Source: Hirudinaria manillensis (taxonomy: Eukaryota > Annelida > Clitellata > Hirudinida > Hirudinidae). From it: a stretch of DNA of 64,000 bases. The translations under genes were made by a program, and so were the position numbers. Shown in pieces: positions 26,501-38,147 of the stretch. The first letter of the stretch is position 1, and each line of letters begins with the position of its first letter. A model generated the notes under the pieces. That model saw only the letters and a program-made list of their open reading frames with translations. It was not told where the DNA came from and did no database searches. The stretch lies in the NCBI GenBank assembly GCA_034509925.1, contig CM067530.1, forward strand, positions 1,472,001 to 1,536,000, read 5' to 3'.

Positions 26501-29500
26501 TCAATCTAAAATTTTTCTTAATATATGCGCTGTTCCGAACAATACAATCTTCTGGATCTCGTTGTAGTTTGGCTCTCCTGGCAGCTTGTCTAACTCTTTC
26601 TTCAAGCCTTCCGCAACTGTCCCCAGAGACCCCACCACGACCGGCACCGTTCTGACCTTCATACCCCACATTCTTGCTATTTCAATCTCCAAGTCTTTGT
26701 ACTTTAGAATTTTTTCACTTATCTTCTTAAGGATATTTTCGTCGTCCGGCACTGATATTTCGATTAACAAACAGCACTTTTTATTCTTATCAATATATAC
26801 GATGTCGGGTCTATTGGCTTGAATTTTTCTGTCTGTTATGATTCCTTGATTCCACATTATTGTAATTTCTTCTTTATTAATAACGGGTTCTGGAGAGTGT
26901 TGGTAATATTTTTCTGTAACTTGTAGGTCTAAATTTTTACAAACTTTCCAATGGATATATGCTGCGACCTTGTTATGTCTCTCGGTGTATTCGGTTGGGG
27001 CTAAGACTTGGCATCCAGAAATGATATGACTAATTGTTTCTATTGATTTGTGACAAATTCTACATGTACTTGTAATATCCTGTTTCAAAATATGCCTTTG
27101 ATAATATCTTGTTTTTAGTACTTGATCTTGGGCCGCCACTATCAAACTCTCCGTCTCTCCCTTCAATCCACCTCTGTTGAGCCAAGCAAACGTCATTTCC
27201 TTGCTCATTCCTGCCCTTTCAGTGTTCCTGATAAACTTTCCGTGCAAGGGTTTTCTCTTTAAATCCTCCAATTTTTCTTTTTCTATTCTTTTCTTGAATT
27301 CGTCTGTGATTTTGACGTCCGTGTGGTTGTGCTTCAGCATGTATTTATTTCGAGTTTTATCAGCTTCCTTTATCACTGAGTATTTTTTTTTGAAGCTATC
27401 ATCGAGTCTGATCAATTGAACTAATTTACTATTATCTCTTTCTAAATATTCCGAGAGACCCAACATCGCATGTTGATAGACTGACCATATCTCTAGAAGC
27501 CCTCTTCCACCATTCTTTCTTTTAATATATAACCTTTGCACGTCTGCTCTTGGATGGTGCATTTTGTTAATCGTTAACATTTTTCTCGTTTTTCTATCAA
27601 TTTTTTCTATTTCCGATTTTAGCCAGTGAATTATACCAAACCCATAGGAGAGCACCGGTATTGCCAGACTATTGATGGCAGTGATTTTATTTCGCGAGTT
27701 GAGTTGAGTCGCCAGGATTGTCCTTATTCTCCTGAAGTATTCTTTTTTGGCCTTTTGCTTCACCAATCTATCGTTTATTCCATTTTCTTCATCCATCCCA
27801 AGGTATCTGTAACATTCCTCAGCTTCTAGTGATCTAATTTGCAGAGGGGTCGTGAGCTGAATGCTCCTTCCATGAATGACTTTTCCTTGTTTTATTTCTA
27901 TCGTGGCGCATTTTTCAATACCAAATTCCATTCGGATGTCATTGCTGAAGTCCTCAACAATTTTTAAATTTTCTTCCATCTGTTCCGGACTTGTTGTAAA
28001 TAATTTTAGATCATCCATGTATAGCAGGTGACTTATTTGCTGGCCATGTATTTCATATCCCGTTCCGTTTCTCCTAAGATTGTTTGATAATGGTATCAGC
28101 GACATGCAAAACAGTAACGGTGACAAGGAGTCCCCCTGGAATATTCCTCGCTTAACAAAAATTTCTCCTGTTTTTATGCATTCGTTGCCAACTGTTAAAA
28201 TCATATTGGTTCTCCACCTAAGCATTGACTGACCAATGAAGTTCCTGGTGACCTCATCAATCTTAAAAGTTTCTAGAATCTGCCTGATTAAGGAGTGGGG
28301 TATGCTATCAAAGGCTTTTTTATAGTCGATCCAGGTGATGCACAGGTCTTTCTTGAATTTTTTTGCGTGTTGGGCTACCATCTGACTGATGAGCAGTTGG
28401 TCTTTGCATCCTCTACTTTTTCTTTGGCACCCTTTTTGTTCCTCTTGTAGAATGTTATTATTTTGGAGATGGGTATAGATTCTATCAGTTATTAAAGAGG
28501 TTAGGATTTTGTACAGGGTGGGCAGACAAGTTATTGGTCTATAGTTTTTAGGTTTGTCAGTTTCTTGTGTTTTTGGCAGCAGGAAGGTGACTCCCTTTGT
28601 CAACCAATGAGGCATATCCCCTGGGTTTTCCATTATTTCATTATACCCATTGAGTAGCTGACCATGTAGAGACCCCAAATACTTCACCCAGAAATTATGT
28701 ATTTTGTCAAACCCTGGTGATTTCCAATTCTGCGTAGCTGAAATTGCTTTCTTCAATTCTGGCTCTTCGAAATTTTTCCATGTCTCAGTCTTCAGCTTTT
28801 CGTGGGACCTTTCTTCCTTATGAATCCATTCTGCCTGACTATTGTGATTTATGTCATTTTCCAAGATTTCTTTCCAAAATTTCTCCATTTCGATGGGATC
28901 TGGTGGTTTTTGCACTCGAATTTGGCATTTGTTTATTTCTCTGTAAAATTGTTTTTGGTCTTCATTGAACAATCTATTTTGTTGATATTGTGTACTTCGC
29001 TTGCTATATCTTCTCAATCTTTGTGCCTTGGATTGCAACTTCATTCTTATATTGTTTTCAATCTCATCAATTTGTTTCATACCCATGGCTGATCTATCAC
29101 ATATTTCCATCACTTTAATTTGCACTTTTTGGCTAGGATTGCCTTTTCTGAATTGCTTTATAATAGCTAGATCTTTTCTGCAATCGCTAATAACTTTGTT
29201 AATTCTAGTTTTCCATTTCGGCATCCCTATACGTTGATCGCCATTTTTAATTTCTGGTCTTTCGCCTGCTATCACAACTGCAGTCGCGTAGATCCATTCA
29301 TTAATTTCTGTTAATTTTAGTCTGGTGTTTTCAGTGATGTTTTGCAGCGCTTTGTTTGCCAACTCTATTTCTTTGGTAATCAATTTAATATTTCTAATCT
29401 TATTCAATTTTTTCCTTTCTTCGTATTTGATTTTTCTAACTTCGATGACTTTTGCACTGATTTTCATCTCCATGTTTTTGATTTCATCTATTTTTACCAT

Positions 29501-30292
29501 CTGCCTCTCCAAGCCCCCATCCGCTGGATCGTCAAAACAATGCATTTCCGATCTTTTGTCAGCCTCATTTTCCTCACCGCCTCCGGGTCCCAGGTAGACT
29601 GCAATACTCGAAGCAACTTCAGCTGCAATTTCTTCAGTTTCAGCTGTTGTGAGCATGTTTTCTTTGACAATGAATCTTCTCTGGTTACTCAGATTTTTTG
29701 GGTTCATACCCGGGAGAATCTCTGGGTTTCTCTCCCGCCACACATTATAAGTGCCCATTGTTAGGTTCTCATTACCCGAAGCTTTAGCGTAAAAATACGC
29801 CCAGATAACTTCTCTGTATTGTTCTTTAGTCCATTTGTGTTTTTGCTTCTTCTGGTCTGAGCCCGTCCCGGAGTTGTTACTTTCTCCTTTGGTTATCGCG
29901 GCTTGATTGTCTTGTCTTCTCGAGTGCCCAGTTTGTCCTTCATTGGTTCTTGGGGATCTTGCATATTTATCAGGGCTGTAGATCTGAGGTGTGTTCAGTT
30001 GAGTGTCATCAGCCCGATTGAAGCTCTGTTTCGGGAGGCAAGCTTGGTCAAAGAGATTTCTTGGTGGCTTTGTTTCTTTAAATTCTTTAACTTTCAGTGT
30101 TCTGCATTCTGTAATTTTATCTAACTTTTTCATAAGCACAAACTTTTCCTGTTGAGTGTCATCAGTTTGTTCAGCATTTTTTTTAGCAGAGCAAGATTGA
30201 TCAGGGGGACCCCTTGGGGGATCTGTTGTTCCATGTTCTCTAGCTTTCACTGTTCTGTACTCTGCATCTTTACTTAACTCTTTCAGATTCAA
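26501..30292 (-). CDS. Retrotransposon ORF2: reverse transcriptase with restriction-like endonuclease
   Basis: 1263 codons in an open frame that begins at a TTG directly on the ORF1 stop; the first in-frame ATG is codon 54 (30133). Order of parts: a 51-codon tandem duplication (residues 3-47 and 54-98), a Myb/helix-turn-helix-like segment with spaced Trp (KWTKEQYREVIWAYFYAK, about 153-215), a Lys-rich linker, the reverse transcriptase (about 560-835: NYRPITCL, WIDYKKAFDS with Asp656 and Asp662, GIFQGDSLSPLLF, LLYMDDLKLF with YMDD at 758-761), a thumb region, a CX2CX8HX4C zinc finger (Cys1077, Cys1080, His1089, Cys1094) and a nuclease (RPD at 1161-1163, Asp1168, Glu1178 in LLIEISVPDD). It ends GTAHILRKILD. 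No N-terminal AP-type endonuclease is present. It would nick the target and prime cDNA synthesis there. Confidence 0.95.
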   Translation of the reverse strand: MNLKELSKDAEYRTVKAREHGTTDPPRGPPDQSCSAKKNAEQTDDTQQEKFVLMKKLDKITECRTLKVKEFKETKPPRNLFDQACLPKQSFNRADDTQLNTPQIYSPDKYARSPRTNEGQTGHSRRQDNQAAITKGESNNSGTGSDQKKQKHKWTKEQYREVIWAYFYAKASGNENLTMGTYNVWRERNPEILPGMNPKNLSNQRRFIVKENMLTTAETEEIAAEVASSIAVYLGPGGGEENEADKRSEMHCFDDPADGGLERQMVKIDEIKNMEMKISAKVIEVRKIKYEERKKLNKIRNIKLITKEIELANKALQNITENTRLKLTEINEWIYATAVVIAGERPEIKNGDQRIGMPKWKTRINKVISDCRKDLAIIKQFRKGNPSQKVQIKVMEICDRSAMGMKQIDEIENNIRMKLQSKAQRLRRYSKRSTQYQQNRLFNEDQKQFYREINKCQIRVQKPPDPIEMEKFWKEILENDINHNSQAEWIHKEERSHEKLKTETWKNFEEPELKKAISATQNWKSPGFDKIHNFWVKYLGSLHGQLLNGYNEIMENPGDMPHWLTKGVTFLLPKTQETDKPKNYRPITCLPTLYKILTSLITDRIYTHLQNNNILQEEQKGCQRKSRGCKDQLLISQMVAQHAKKFKKDLCITWIDYKKAFDSIPHSLIRQILETFKIDEVTRNFIGQSMLRWRTNMILTVGNECIKTGEIFVKRGIFQGDSLSPLLFCMSLIPLSNNLRRNGTGYEIHGQQISHLLYMDDLKLFTTSPEQMEENLKIVEDFSNDIRMEFGIEKCATIEIKQGKVIHGRSIQLTTPLQIRSLEAEECYRYLGMDEENGINDRLVKQKAKKEYFRRIRTILATQLNSRNKITAINSLAIPVLSYGFGIIHWLKSEIEKIDRKTRKMLTINKMHHPRADVQRLYIKRKNGGRGLLEIWSVYQHAMLGLSEYLERDNSKLVQLIRLDDSFKKKYSVIKEADKTRNKYMLKHNHTDVKITDEFKKRIEKEKLEDLKRKPLHGKFIRNTERAGMSKEMTFAWLNRGGLKGETESLIVAAQDQVLKTRYYQRHILKQDITSTCRICHKSIETISHIISGCQVLAPTEYTERHNKVAAYIHWKVCKNLDLQVTEKYYQHSPEPVINKEEITIMWNQGIITDRKIQANRPDIVYIDKNKKCCLLIEISVPDDENILKKISEKILKYKDLEIEIARMWGMKVRTVPVVVGSLGTVAEGLKKELDKLPGEPNYNEIQKIVLFGTAHILRKILD
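29999..30286 (-). repeat. 51-codon tandem duplication inside ORF2 N-terminus
   Basis: Residues 3-47 (LKELSKDAEYRT...PPRGPPDQSC...DDTQ) align with 54-98 (MKKLDKITECRT...PPRNLFDQAC...DDTQ), exactly 51 codons apart. At DNA level GTTGAGTGTCATCAG on the plus strand is identical at 29998 and 30151 (153 bases), while the rest has diverged. Confidence 0.88.
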
Positions 30293-31203
30293 AAATTCTT
30301 CCTCCTGACCAGAACCACATGGAATGATCCTGGCTCGCCTCTGACCTTGTAGATGAATTGCTGCATTTCACCAGACTTTGCTTTCTCTGCCCTGGCTTTT
30401 TCAATGAGACTTTTACAGTGTTCTCTGTCTAATTTCGAGAGATCGTGGCTCACAATTAGTGATTTGAATTTTGATTCATTCGACTGGTTCTTCAATTTGA
30501 AGCAGTTTTCTAGAATCATGTTTTTTGTCACGAATTTCTCAAATTTTACAATCAGTGGACGACACCTCTTTGGGTCCTCATTCTTTTTTCTTCCCATTCT
30601 GGAGTAGCTGGCCACATCTCTGTAGAAATCAAAATCGAGGCCAAACAAGTCCATGAGCTGACCCAAGAGTTCTTTGTCTCTGGCTTTAGAGTCTTTTTCA
30701 TCCTCTTGCAAATTGTAAAATACAAGATTGTTCCTTCTCAAGCTTCTGTCCAATTTGACATTTGTGTTAGTGCTAGTGTCAACAACTGTCTTTTGTGCAG
30801 CATTCACGTTTTCGACCAATTTGACATTGTCTTTAAGCAAGTCACTCCATTGTTTGGTGACCTCTGTCTGAGCTGCAGCTGGAAGAGTCACTTCATTCAG
30901 TTTGGATCTCAAATCAGCAAATTCTTCACTTAATTTATCCATCTGTGTTTTCCAGCCATTGTTCATTTCATGCAGTTGTTTTTCATAGTCTTTACTTTTC
31001 TCACTGTTGTCTTTCAGAAGAGCACATAAATCCTTTATGTCATTCAGGGCCTCGGTTGTGTTTTCTTCGACTTTCATTGAGGCAAACAGTCTTCTAACAG
31101 TATCCACATTCTCTTTTAAACATTTATCACAAAAATGTAGTCCTAATTTGGCCGCAGCTTCAACTTCAGATCTGTCTTTGCGGGTTCGAACACCTTCGGC
31201 CAT
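30289..31203 (-). CDS. Retrotransposon ORF1 protein (coiled coil plus RRM-like region)
   Basis: 304 residues from the ATG at 31203; the frame is open eight codons further upstream without an ATG. The order is a short N-terminal part with a Cys pair (CDKC), a Leu/Lys/Glu-rich stretch of coiled-coil character (about 45-130), then NNLVFYNLQE (about 158-167) and CRPLIVKF (about 214-221), spaced like the strands of the RRM-type domain in LINE ORF1 proteins, and a basic C-terminal end (VRRKNF). The expected role is binding element RNA and acting as a chaperone. The protein stops in AAU UUU UGA, overlapping the ORF2 frame by -1. The domain reading is by pattern, not by search. Confidence 0.8.
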   Translation of the reverse strand: MAEGVRTRKDRSEVEAAAKLGLHFCDKCLKENVDTVRRLFASMKVEENTTEALNDIKDLCALLKDNSEKSKDYEKQLHEMNNGWKTQMDKLSEEFADLRSKLNEVTLPAAAQTEVTKQWSDLLKDNVKLVENVNAAQKTVVDTSTNTNVKLDRSLRRNNLVFYNLQEDEKDSKARDKELLGQLMDLFGLDFDFYRDVASYSRMGRKKNEDPKRCRPLIVKFEKFVTKNMILENCFKLKNQSNESKFKSLIVSHDLSKLDREHCKSLIEKARAEKAKSGEMQQFIYKVRGEPGSFHVVLVRRKNF

Positions 31204-31366
31204 TGTACGTACAATATCCGCGTACACAACTTACCGAACAAACGAATATCCGTTAGGATATACAACTAATGCTTAATTCAATAAATTCAGGTAAATTTAT
31301 TAAGTTTTAAGCACAGAATTATTCGGTTTTCTCAGCACAATAACACTACGGCTGAGCGATATTGAG

Positions 31367-31367
<1 letters not shown>

Positions 31368-31453
<86 letters not shown>
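31368..31453. repeat. (ATT)n microsatellite at 5' junction of the retrotransposon
   Basis: About 28 ATT units between the 5' end of the full-length element and the 3' end of the truncated relative. Confidence 0.95.
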
Positions 31454-31454
<1 letters not shown>

Positions 31455-31714
31455 GTTTATTCTCAATCACGGCCTCCGCCGGAAAACAGTGACCCCAGAT
31501 CCCAACAAGGGATCACAGGCAGTCACAACACATCAAGCCCAAATAAAATTAAAACAGAAAAACAGTCATGAACAAACAGAAACAACAAGCAAAAGTCCAA
31601 AACTTAAACCAAGTAATTCAATTATAGACGCAGCTATATACAGTTATATACAAAATCCAAATCATTGTCAGTTCAATATTCTTCTTAATATATGTGCTGT
31701 CCCACACAAAGCGA

Positions 31715-31719
<5 letters not shown>
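31454..31719 (-). mobile_element. Severely 5'-truncated second retrotransposon copy
   Basis: On the minus strand, AAT repeat at 31763-31720 runs into codons for KKIALCGTAHILRRILN and a stop at 31668. A 3'UTR of about 214 bases follows and ends ...GAATAAACG directly in (AAT)n. The C-terminus and parts of the 3'UTR (GGCCGGAAAA/GCCGGAAAACA near the end) resemble the full-length neighbour, but divergence is marked. Only about 50 coding bases survive, typical of early stop in target-primed reverse transcription. Confidence 0.85.

Positions 31720-31763
<44 letters not shown>
31720..31763. repeat. (ATT)n tract flanking the truncated copy
   Basis: About 14 units, the 5' flank of the truncated element. 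Confidence 0.93.
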
Positions 31764-31765
<2 letters not shown>

Positions 31766-32004
31766 CCTCCGACCTAAATGTTATCCTAAAGTAATGAACA
31801 TTAAAATGATTTAGCATTATTATTATTTGTGTGAGATAATAGTTGGTGATGATATATATGATATTTATAATGAATGCGATATATAATAAGCAATTTTCGA
31901 ACATCAAAATATTATGCATCTTCTGTTACATCAAATATGATCGTAACACAACGTTATAAAACTCTAGGTAATACTTTCGAAGATGACAACGATGTAGCCA
32001 ATGA

Positions 32005-32015
32005 GGATGATGATT

Positions 32016-32047
<32 letters not shown>

Positions 32048-32048
32048 C
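32005..32048. repeat. (GAT)n tract
   Basis: Nearly pure ATG/GAT units. Confidence 0.93.
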
Positions 32049-33128
32049 ATTTGCAAGTCATGTGACCGGTCCAAATTGAATCTAAAGAGGAAGCAGACGG
32101 ACCTCCTTCTTCTCCCGGGGACAAATGGAAGAGTTTTCCACCTTGGTCGTTGGAACGTCATCTTTTACCATGGAGTGATTAATTTTCAAAAGGCGTGGAT
32201 GGATCCATGAAGCACTCGTTTGGATCGATTTCTGTTCCTTATTATTTATTATTTATTATTTATATTATTATTTTTTTTTTGTATTCTTTCGGAAAGATTT
32301 TTATTTGCTCGTTCGCGTTTCTTGTTATTTGTGAAAATATTATTCCATCGATTGTCATAATTTAAGTAATTATATTAGTATATTAATTAAATATATTATA
32401 ACGTAGTAATATAATTATAATTTATAATAATAATAACTTGATATAAATATATATAATCTGAATGATTACATAATCTGCACAATTTGTGTGATTCACGAGT
32501 GACCTTTCCTAATGCATTTCACTGTTAGACATTTATGTGATTAAAATAATTTTTAATAATAACATAAATAATTTATTTATTCTTTGAATACTTTCTGAAT
32601 TTAAAAAATATTATATGTGAAATTATTTCAACAATAACAAGAAATTCTGCCGTCGGACATTATTGCTATCGCTTCAAGGTGATGAATTAATAATAAAAAA
32701 TAAATAAAAAATTGGTTTAAAATTTCATTCCAAAGACTCTTGTGAAGACGGAAAACTTCGGACTTCAATCATTTTAGCAGAATCAACTTTTTAAGCAAGA
32801 AAAAAGGACACAAATCGCAATCATATTAAAAACTCATTTCCTGAAAGTTTAATAAAAATAATTACTATTTAATAATAAAAATAATTATTAATGTATTTGT
32901 TTATTATATTTATTTTCATTTAATATTCAATAATTTCACTATTAATAACAATAATAATAATAATACAATTAATGACAGATAATTTTTTTTCCTAACATAA
33001 AAGAAAACACTTGCTTTTAAAAGTGCAAATGTTTGTTGAGAATTGTTTGATTTCATCTTCAATTGAAGCAAAATTAATGATTTCCAATGTTTGCCAGAAA
33101 TTATTTCTCGAAAGTTCACCCAATTGAA

Positions 33129-33131
33129 TAA

Positions 33132-33172
<41 letters not shown>

Positions 33173-33262
33173 TATTAATATTTAATAAATTATAATAATA
33201 ATAATAATAATTATTATTATTATTATAATTATTATTATTATTATAATTATTATTATTATTAT
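33129..33262. repeat. (AAT)n followed by (ATT)n, self-complementary
   Basis: AATAAT units on the left become ATTATT units on the right with TATA-type junctions, so the block is an imperfect inverted repeat able to form a long hairpin. Confidence 0.88.
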
Positions 33263-33647
33263 AGTAATAATAACAATATACTATTAGTAATAATACAGCA
33301 TCAATTATTGTTATACATCTATTTTAGAATCTCAGAGATCACGATTTATAAATATACAGACTTTAAAAACGATAAGTTCCAATTTAACATCATATAAAGT
33401 AACATTTCATTAAATATTTTCTTCGTTTTTTTTTACAGAGAAAAAAAAAAGAAAATAAACGAAAAATAAAACGTGGATTTGTAAGAGGTGTATGGAGTAG
33501 TAAAACTTAATTTTAGCGGTTGAATCCATCGATCGTGACATGGATGAAGAGTTTTACGGTACCTGAGGGAGGAATTAAAATAATTGAAATGAACCTCTTT
33601 TCTTCTGCTTTAATCTCTGCAGAAAAATAATAAAAATAAAAATAAAA

Positions 33648-33671
33648 AATATATATATATATATATATATA
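33648..33671. repeat. Short (AT)n tract
   Basis: About 12 AT units. Confidence 0.9.
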
Positions 33672-36600
33672 AATTAAGATATCAATGGAAGTTTATCAAT
33701 GGTTTATCAATGGAGGGACTTCAGATAAAGTCTGTCGTATTGTTGAAATTCCATCAATTGTTACTTGGTATTACTTTCGTGTTTTTTTTTTAAATTAAAG
33801 TATCGAAAATTTGGCGTAATTCTCTAGAAATTAGATGAAATTTGTTCGTTATTATTAACTGAAAATATCATCTTAAGAAAAGCAGCCATTTTAGAAGAAG
33901 TGATTGATTTGGATAAAATTTATTAAACATATAAAATCAATTTCCTAATAAAATTATTATATTTTAAATTACAAGTTAAAATCTCAAAAAGAAAAACTTA
34001 TTTTAAAATAATTAATCAATTGGTAATTTAAGCATTCGTCTTAAATAGAAACTGTATAATTTTTCAGATTCTTGGAATTTTTGAAATTACTAAAAAAGTG
34101 TTTTTGGCATTTTTCGATCTGATGTTTGTCCGTCTGTTATTTTGTTGTTAATATTATTCCGTGGAGTATAATTGGAAATTATAGAATTTCAATGTTTAAA
34201 GTCATTTAACTTCTTAATCAGGAAATAATTACAGACCGAGGCAGCATCGCGTGATCAATGGGATCTTTTTCTCGCGTTTTGTCAGAGAAATAAAATGCTT
34301 AATGAAGACTTTACGATGCCCGCTCTTAATGCTTAATGCTGAGATTACGAAGATCATTTCAACCGATGGAAAAGTATTTTCCAGGGCTGCAGAAGTCCGT
34401 CCAGTTGAGGCTAAGATTCGATATTAGTTGAGAGTTAAAGTGAAACAAGAATCTTTCTTTTTTTTACATGTAAAGGTTCGAATCTCGCAGAAACATCTAC
34501 AAAAAACAAAAGTGTGACCGAAAGATTCAATGATAAGAACGTGCTGAACTGCTTCCTTTCATTTTATCGTCTGAAATGAAACAATAAAATTCAACGCTCC
34601 GTTGATTACAAGTAAATAGCAACTGCAAACCGATGGATTCACCCACCCTTCATCCCTTCCTGCCAAGGGATGATGATGTTAGAAATCTAGAAAATGGTCA
34701 TAATTTGCATGCAAACCAAAGCTAATCATTGGCAATGATAAGGGAGAAAGTCTACATAAACACCGAAAAGTGACATTTTTAAGAGCACATAACAGCGTCC
34801 AAAGCCGCGGTAACTGATCCTAAAGACTGATAAGTCACAGATAAAGTTATCATCGAATGAGTAGCTGGTCAATTTGGAACTTTATTTTGCATCACTCCAT
34901 TACATTGCAATTAATTAATAAATCATGCAATTTACAAATTGAATTTAATCTATGAATTTCATTTGTATTTATTATTTAAATGTTTAAAAATGTTAAAATA
35001 AATTTTTAATTTAAACGGTTTTTACAAACGTAAGCGATTGTAACTTAAATAAGTTCCATAACAGCGCTTAATTTTAGTCTGCTAACATATAACGTAGAAC
35101 TAATAAAAACTCAGAGATAAATTTATAAATAAATGCCATAAATAAATAAATAACTGAACGATAACAATGTTATAAAACTTATTTAACTTAATTAATAATT
35201 TATTCAATAATTAATTAATAAATAATAAATAAAGGCTGGTAATTAAAAATATCAGGTGTACATACAATGATGTTTTTACAATCATCACAAAATCCATACT
35301 GCAGCCTAAATTACAGTTTTAAATTTATGGAAAACAATTTTTGCAGGAAATATTTTAATAATTGAGTCGAAATTATTTTATTGAGAACCTCTAAATGTCA
35401 ATAAAAACATTTGCAACATATAAATACATATGTACACACATTTTTATTTCTGTTTATTAATAGATTAACTGTTATTAATTAGTATTAAATCTGATTGTAA
35501 TATCATTATTTTGTTTATTGTAAGTCAAAGCCCAGGCTTTACCCACAATAAAAATAATGCGGTTACGATGCTCATAGGAAAAAAAAGCAGAGGATGACGG
35601 TCCACAAGAAGTGACTGTTCATTTGTTCCGTCCATTGTTTCCCCTGTTTGCATGCTTCCAGAGTCGAAATGTCGTGTGAGGATGAAATCAGTTATAAGCC
35701 ATTAGCTGATTGCAAGACTGCCACTTGTTTTGACAACAAAAACATGCAAAAATTCTTCTGAAAATATCTTGTTGATCCAATTTTTTTTGTGTTGTTGTGT
35801 TGCTGTGAACACGAAGTTACTACGGAAACCATCAGAAATGGTTTGTCAATTATGTCCGTTTGTGTTTATTTTTTTTTTCATTTTTTTTTAAATTTTAATT
35901 AATAATTCCGTTTATTCTAAATTCACCTAGTCAGTGGTTATTGTGGTTATTTGTTTACTTATTACAAATAAATTTGTTTACTGTGCTACACTTTAAACAG
36001 AGACATTCTTCAACAATTTAAGTTCTTTTTTCTATTGTGATTGCCCGGGTTAATGAAAACAATATTTTATTTTATATATAAATATTTTATTCAAATGTAT
36101 ATTAAACTTATTAAATCACACAATTCATTGGGAATACTCATTCATGAATCATGGATTAATTATCCACCATTTCAAAGGACGTTATCAATGCATGTTGACA
36201 GTGCATGCTAATAATTAATATGTTAATAATTCACCAATTCACCATATTGTAATAACCCGGGGTCCTCAAACTAATTATAGAAGGTCAGGTTTATTGAAAG
36301 TGTTCAGATGGCTTGGAAAATGTACAATGCTCGAATGTCTAAGTCTTGAAATCTGCTGTTTCTCTAACTCTCGCTCTGTTTTCCGAGATAAATCTATTTG
36401 TCGAGGTTCATAACCAAAGAGTCTGAATAGCAATTAATTATTTAATTATAAAATTATATTGCCGCTAAATTTAATTAATTACTAAATTAATTAATCAGCA
36501 ATATAATTTTAATTATTCTTCAATTATCTGGATCCAGGGATCCAACAATATCAATGCACTTACGATTCACTTAGTAACAGCCCTGAATGCCGATAAAAAC

Positions 36601-38063
36601 AGGTGACGAGAAATGCAACATCTGAACAAGAACCTGTTCATAAGAACGTCACCCTGCAAAAAAAGGAAAAAAACTGATCGTCAGCATCCAATTCCAGCTG
36701 TGAACGTCAATCTTAGAGGACATAAAAAATAATAATTATACAAAAAAAAATGATACAAACAAATGGTGCAGAAGGCGATATAAAAAATAATATAAATTGC
36801 AAAAAAATATTTTTAAAAAAGATTTAAAAATAATAAAATGTTACATAATTTACAAAAATCATTAATTTATTCCTCTACAAAATATACTGGTGAAACTTGT
36901 GTAGCTATAGTAACCGATAAACTATGGTTTACCAGGCTACTATTTTTTTTTTAGGAGTGAATTCGTTTATTCAAAAAAAAATTCGAAATATACACAAATC
37001 ATGCCCAAAAGAAATCACAAATTCATCAATGGTTTATACTATGTATACATTATATTGCTACCATACAGACATTGTATCAATATACAATACATACATGCAT
37101 TGTATACCATTGCTACGAAACCATACATTGCATGCCATACTTTCGAATTTCCGAGAGAGTTCAAATGTTCTTCTTGGTGCTTTCAAGGCAGCTTTTGCCT
37201 TCCAATGCTTGTCTCTTTTCGGGCGAATCACCTCGACTTGTTTTTATTCGATAAATAATTTGGAATAATTAATTTCAAAAAATTAATTTTAATTCAAATT
37301 TCAATACGTCGATTCCTTTGAAGCTCCAAGCTAGGTGAGTTGGTGATATCCTATGAATTTTTCACTTTTATTTGATTTATTAATATTAATTTTTTTTATT
37401 ATCTGGAAATTAAATTGTAAATAAATTCGAAACGATATTATCTTTATTTATATTACTAAAAAAAAAAAAATTATGCGTTATTTGTTGCGACTTTTTAAAA
37501 CGCATGCGCAAAAGGAGACCAAAAAAAATATTGACGAGTCTTAAGTGAAACGTGTCAAGGCATTTGTTAGAAAATATTTTTATAATTTCCACGTATTTTC
37601 TGCACTTCAATTTATTTGCCGCTCAATTATTACAAAGAAAAAAATGATTAAACGATCGTGAATATTTAATAATATGTACTTCAAATCCATAAATTTAAAT
37701 TTATTTATCTGAAAATCATTTTCGCAATTTTTAAATTTTAAATATATTTTATCGAAATTAGTCGAAAACATTCAACCAGAAATGAACTTTATACTAAGGC
37801 TATATTTAGCTAGACGGGAAATTTCGTTTTATTAATGAAGCGGTTTCCTTTTGTAATTAACATTTGTCTTGCTTTCGGTTTCCTTTTCAATTGAAATTTC
37901 CGGAATAAAAAAAAAAACCCACCCACCCACGCTTGCATTTATTAAAATTGAATTTCTTCTCCTCCTGAAATTTCTTCATTCAAATCAAGCGCCTTATCCA
38001 TTACGCAATATAATCAATTACATGGAACCTCAGGACCCATCCATGTTATCAATCACTCCTTGG

Positions 38064-38147
38064 ATCATCACCATCACGCCATCATCATCATCATCATCAT
38101 CACTTGTTATGCCATCATTTGTCACGCCATTATCGTCGTCGTCGTCA
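38064..38147. repeat. (ATC)n/(GTC)n tracts
   Basis: Two clusters, CATCATC then CGTCGTCGTC, separated by about 35 bases. Confidence 0.88.

Noticed and set aside
26586..31276. Plus-strand frames across the retrotransposon
   Set aside because: Antisense shadows of ORF1 and ORF2.
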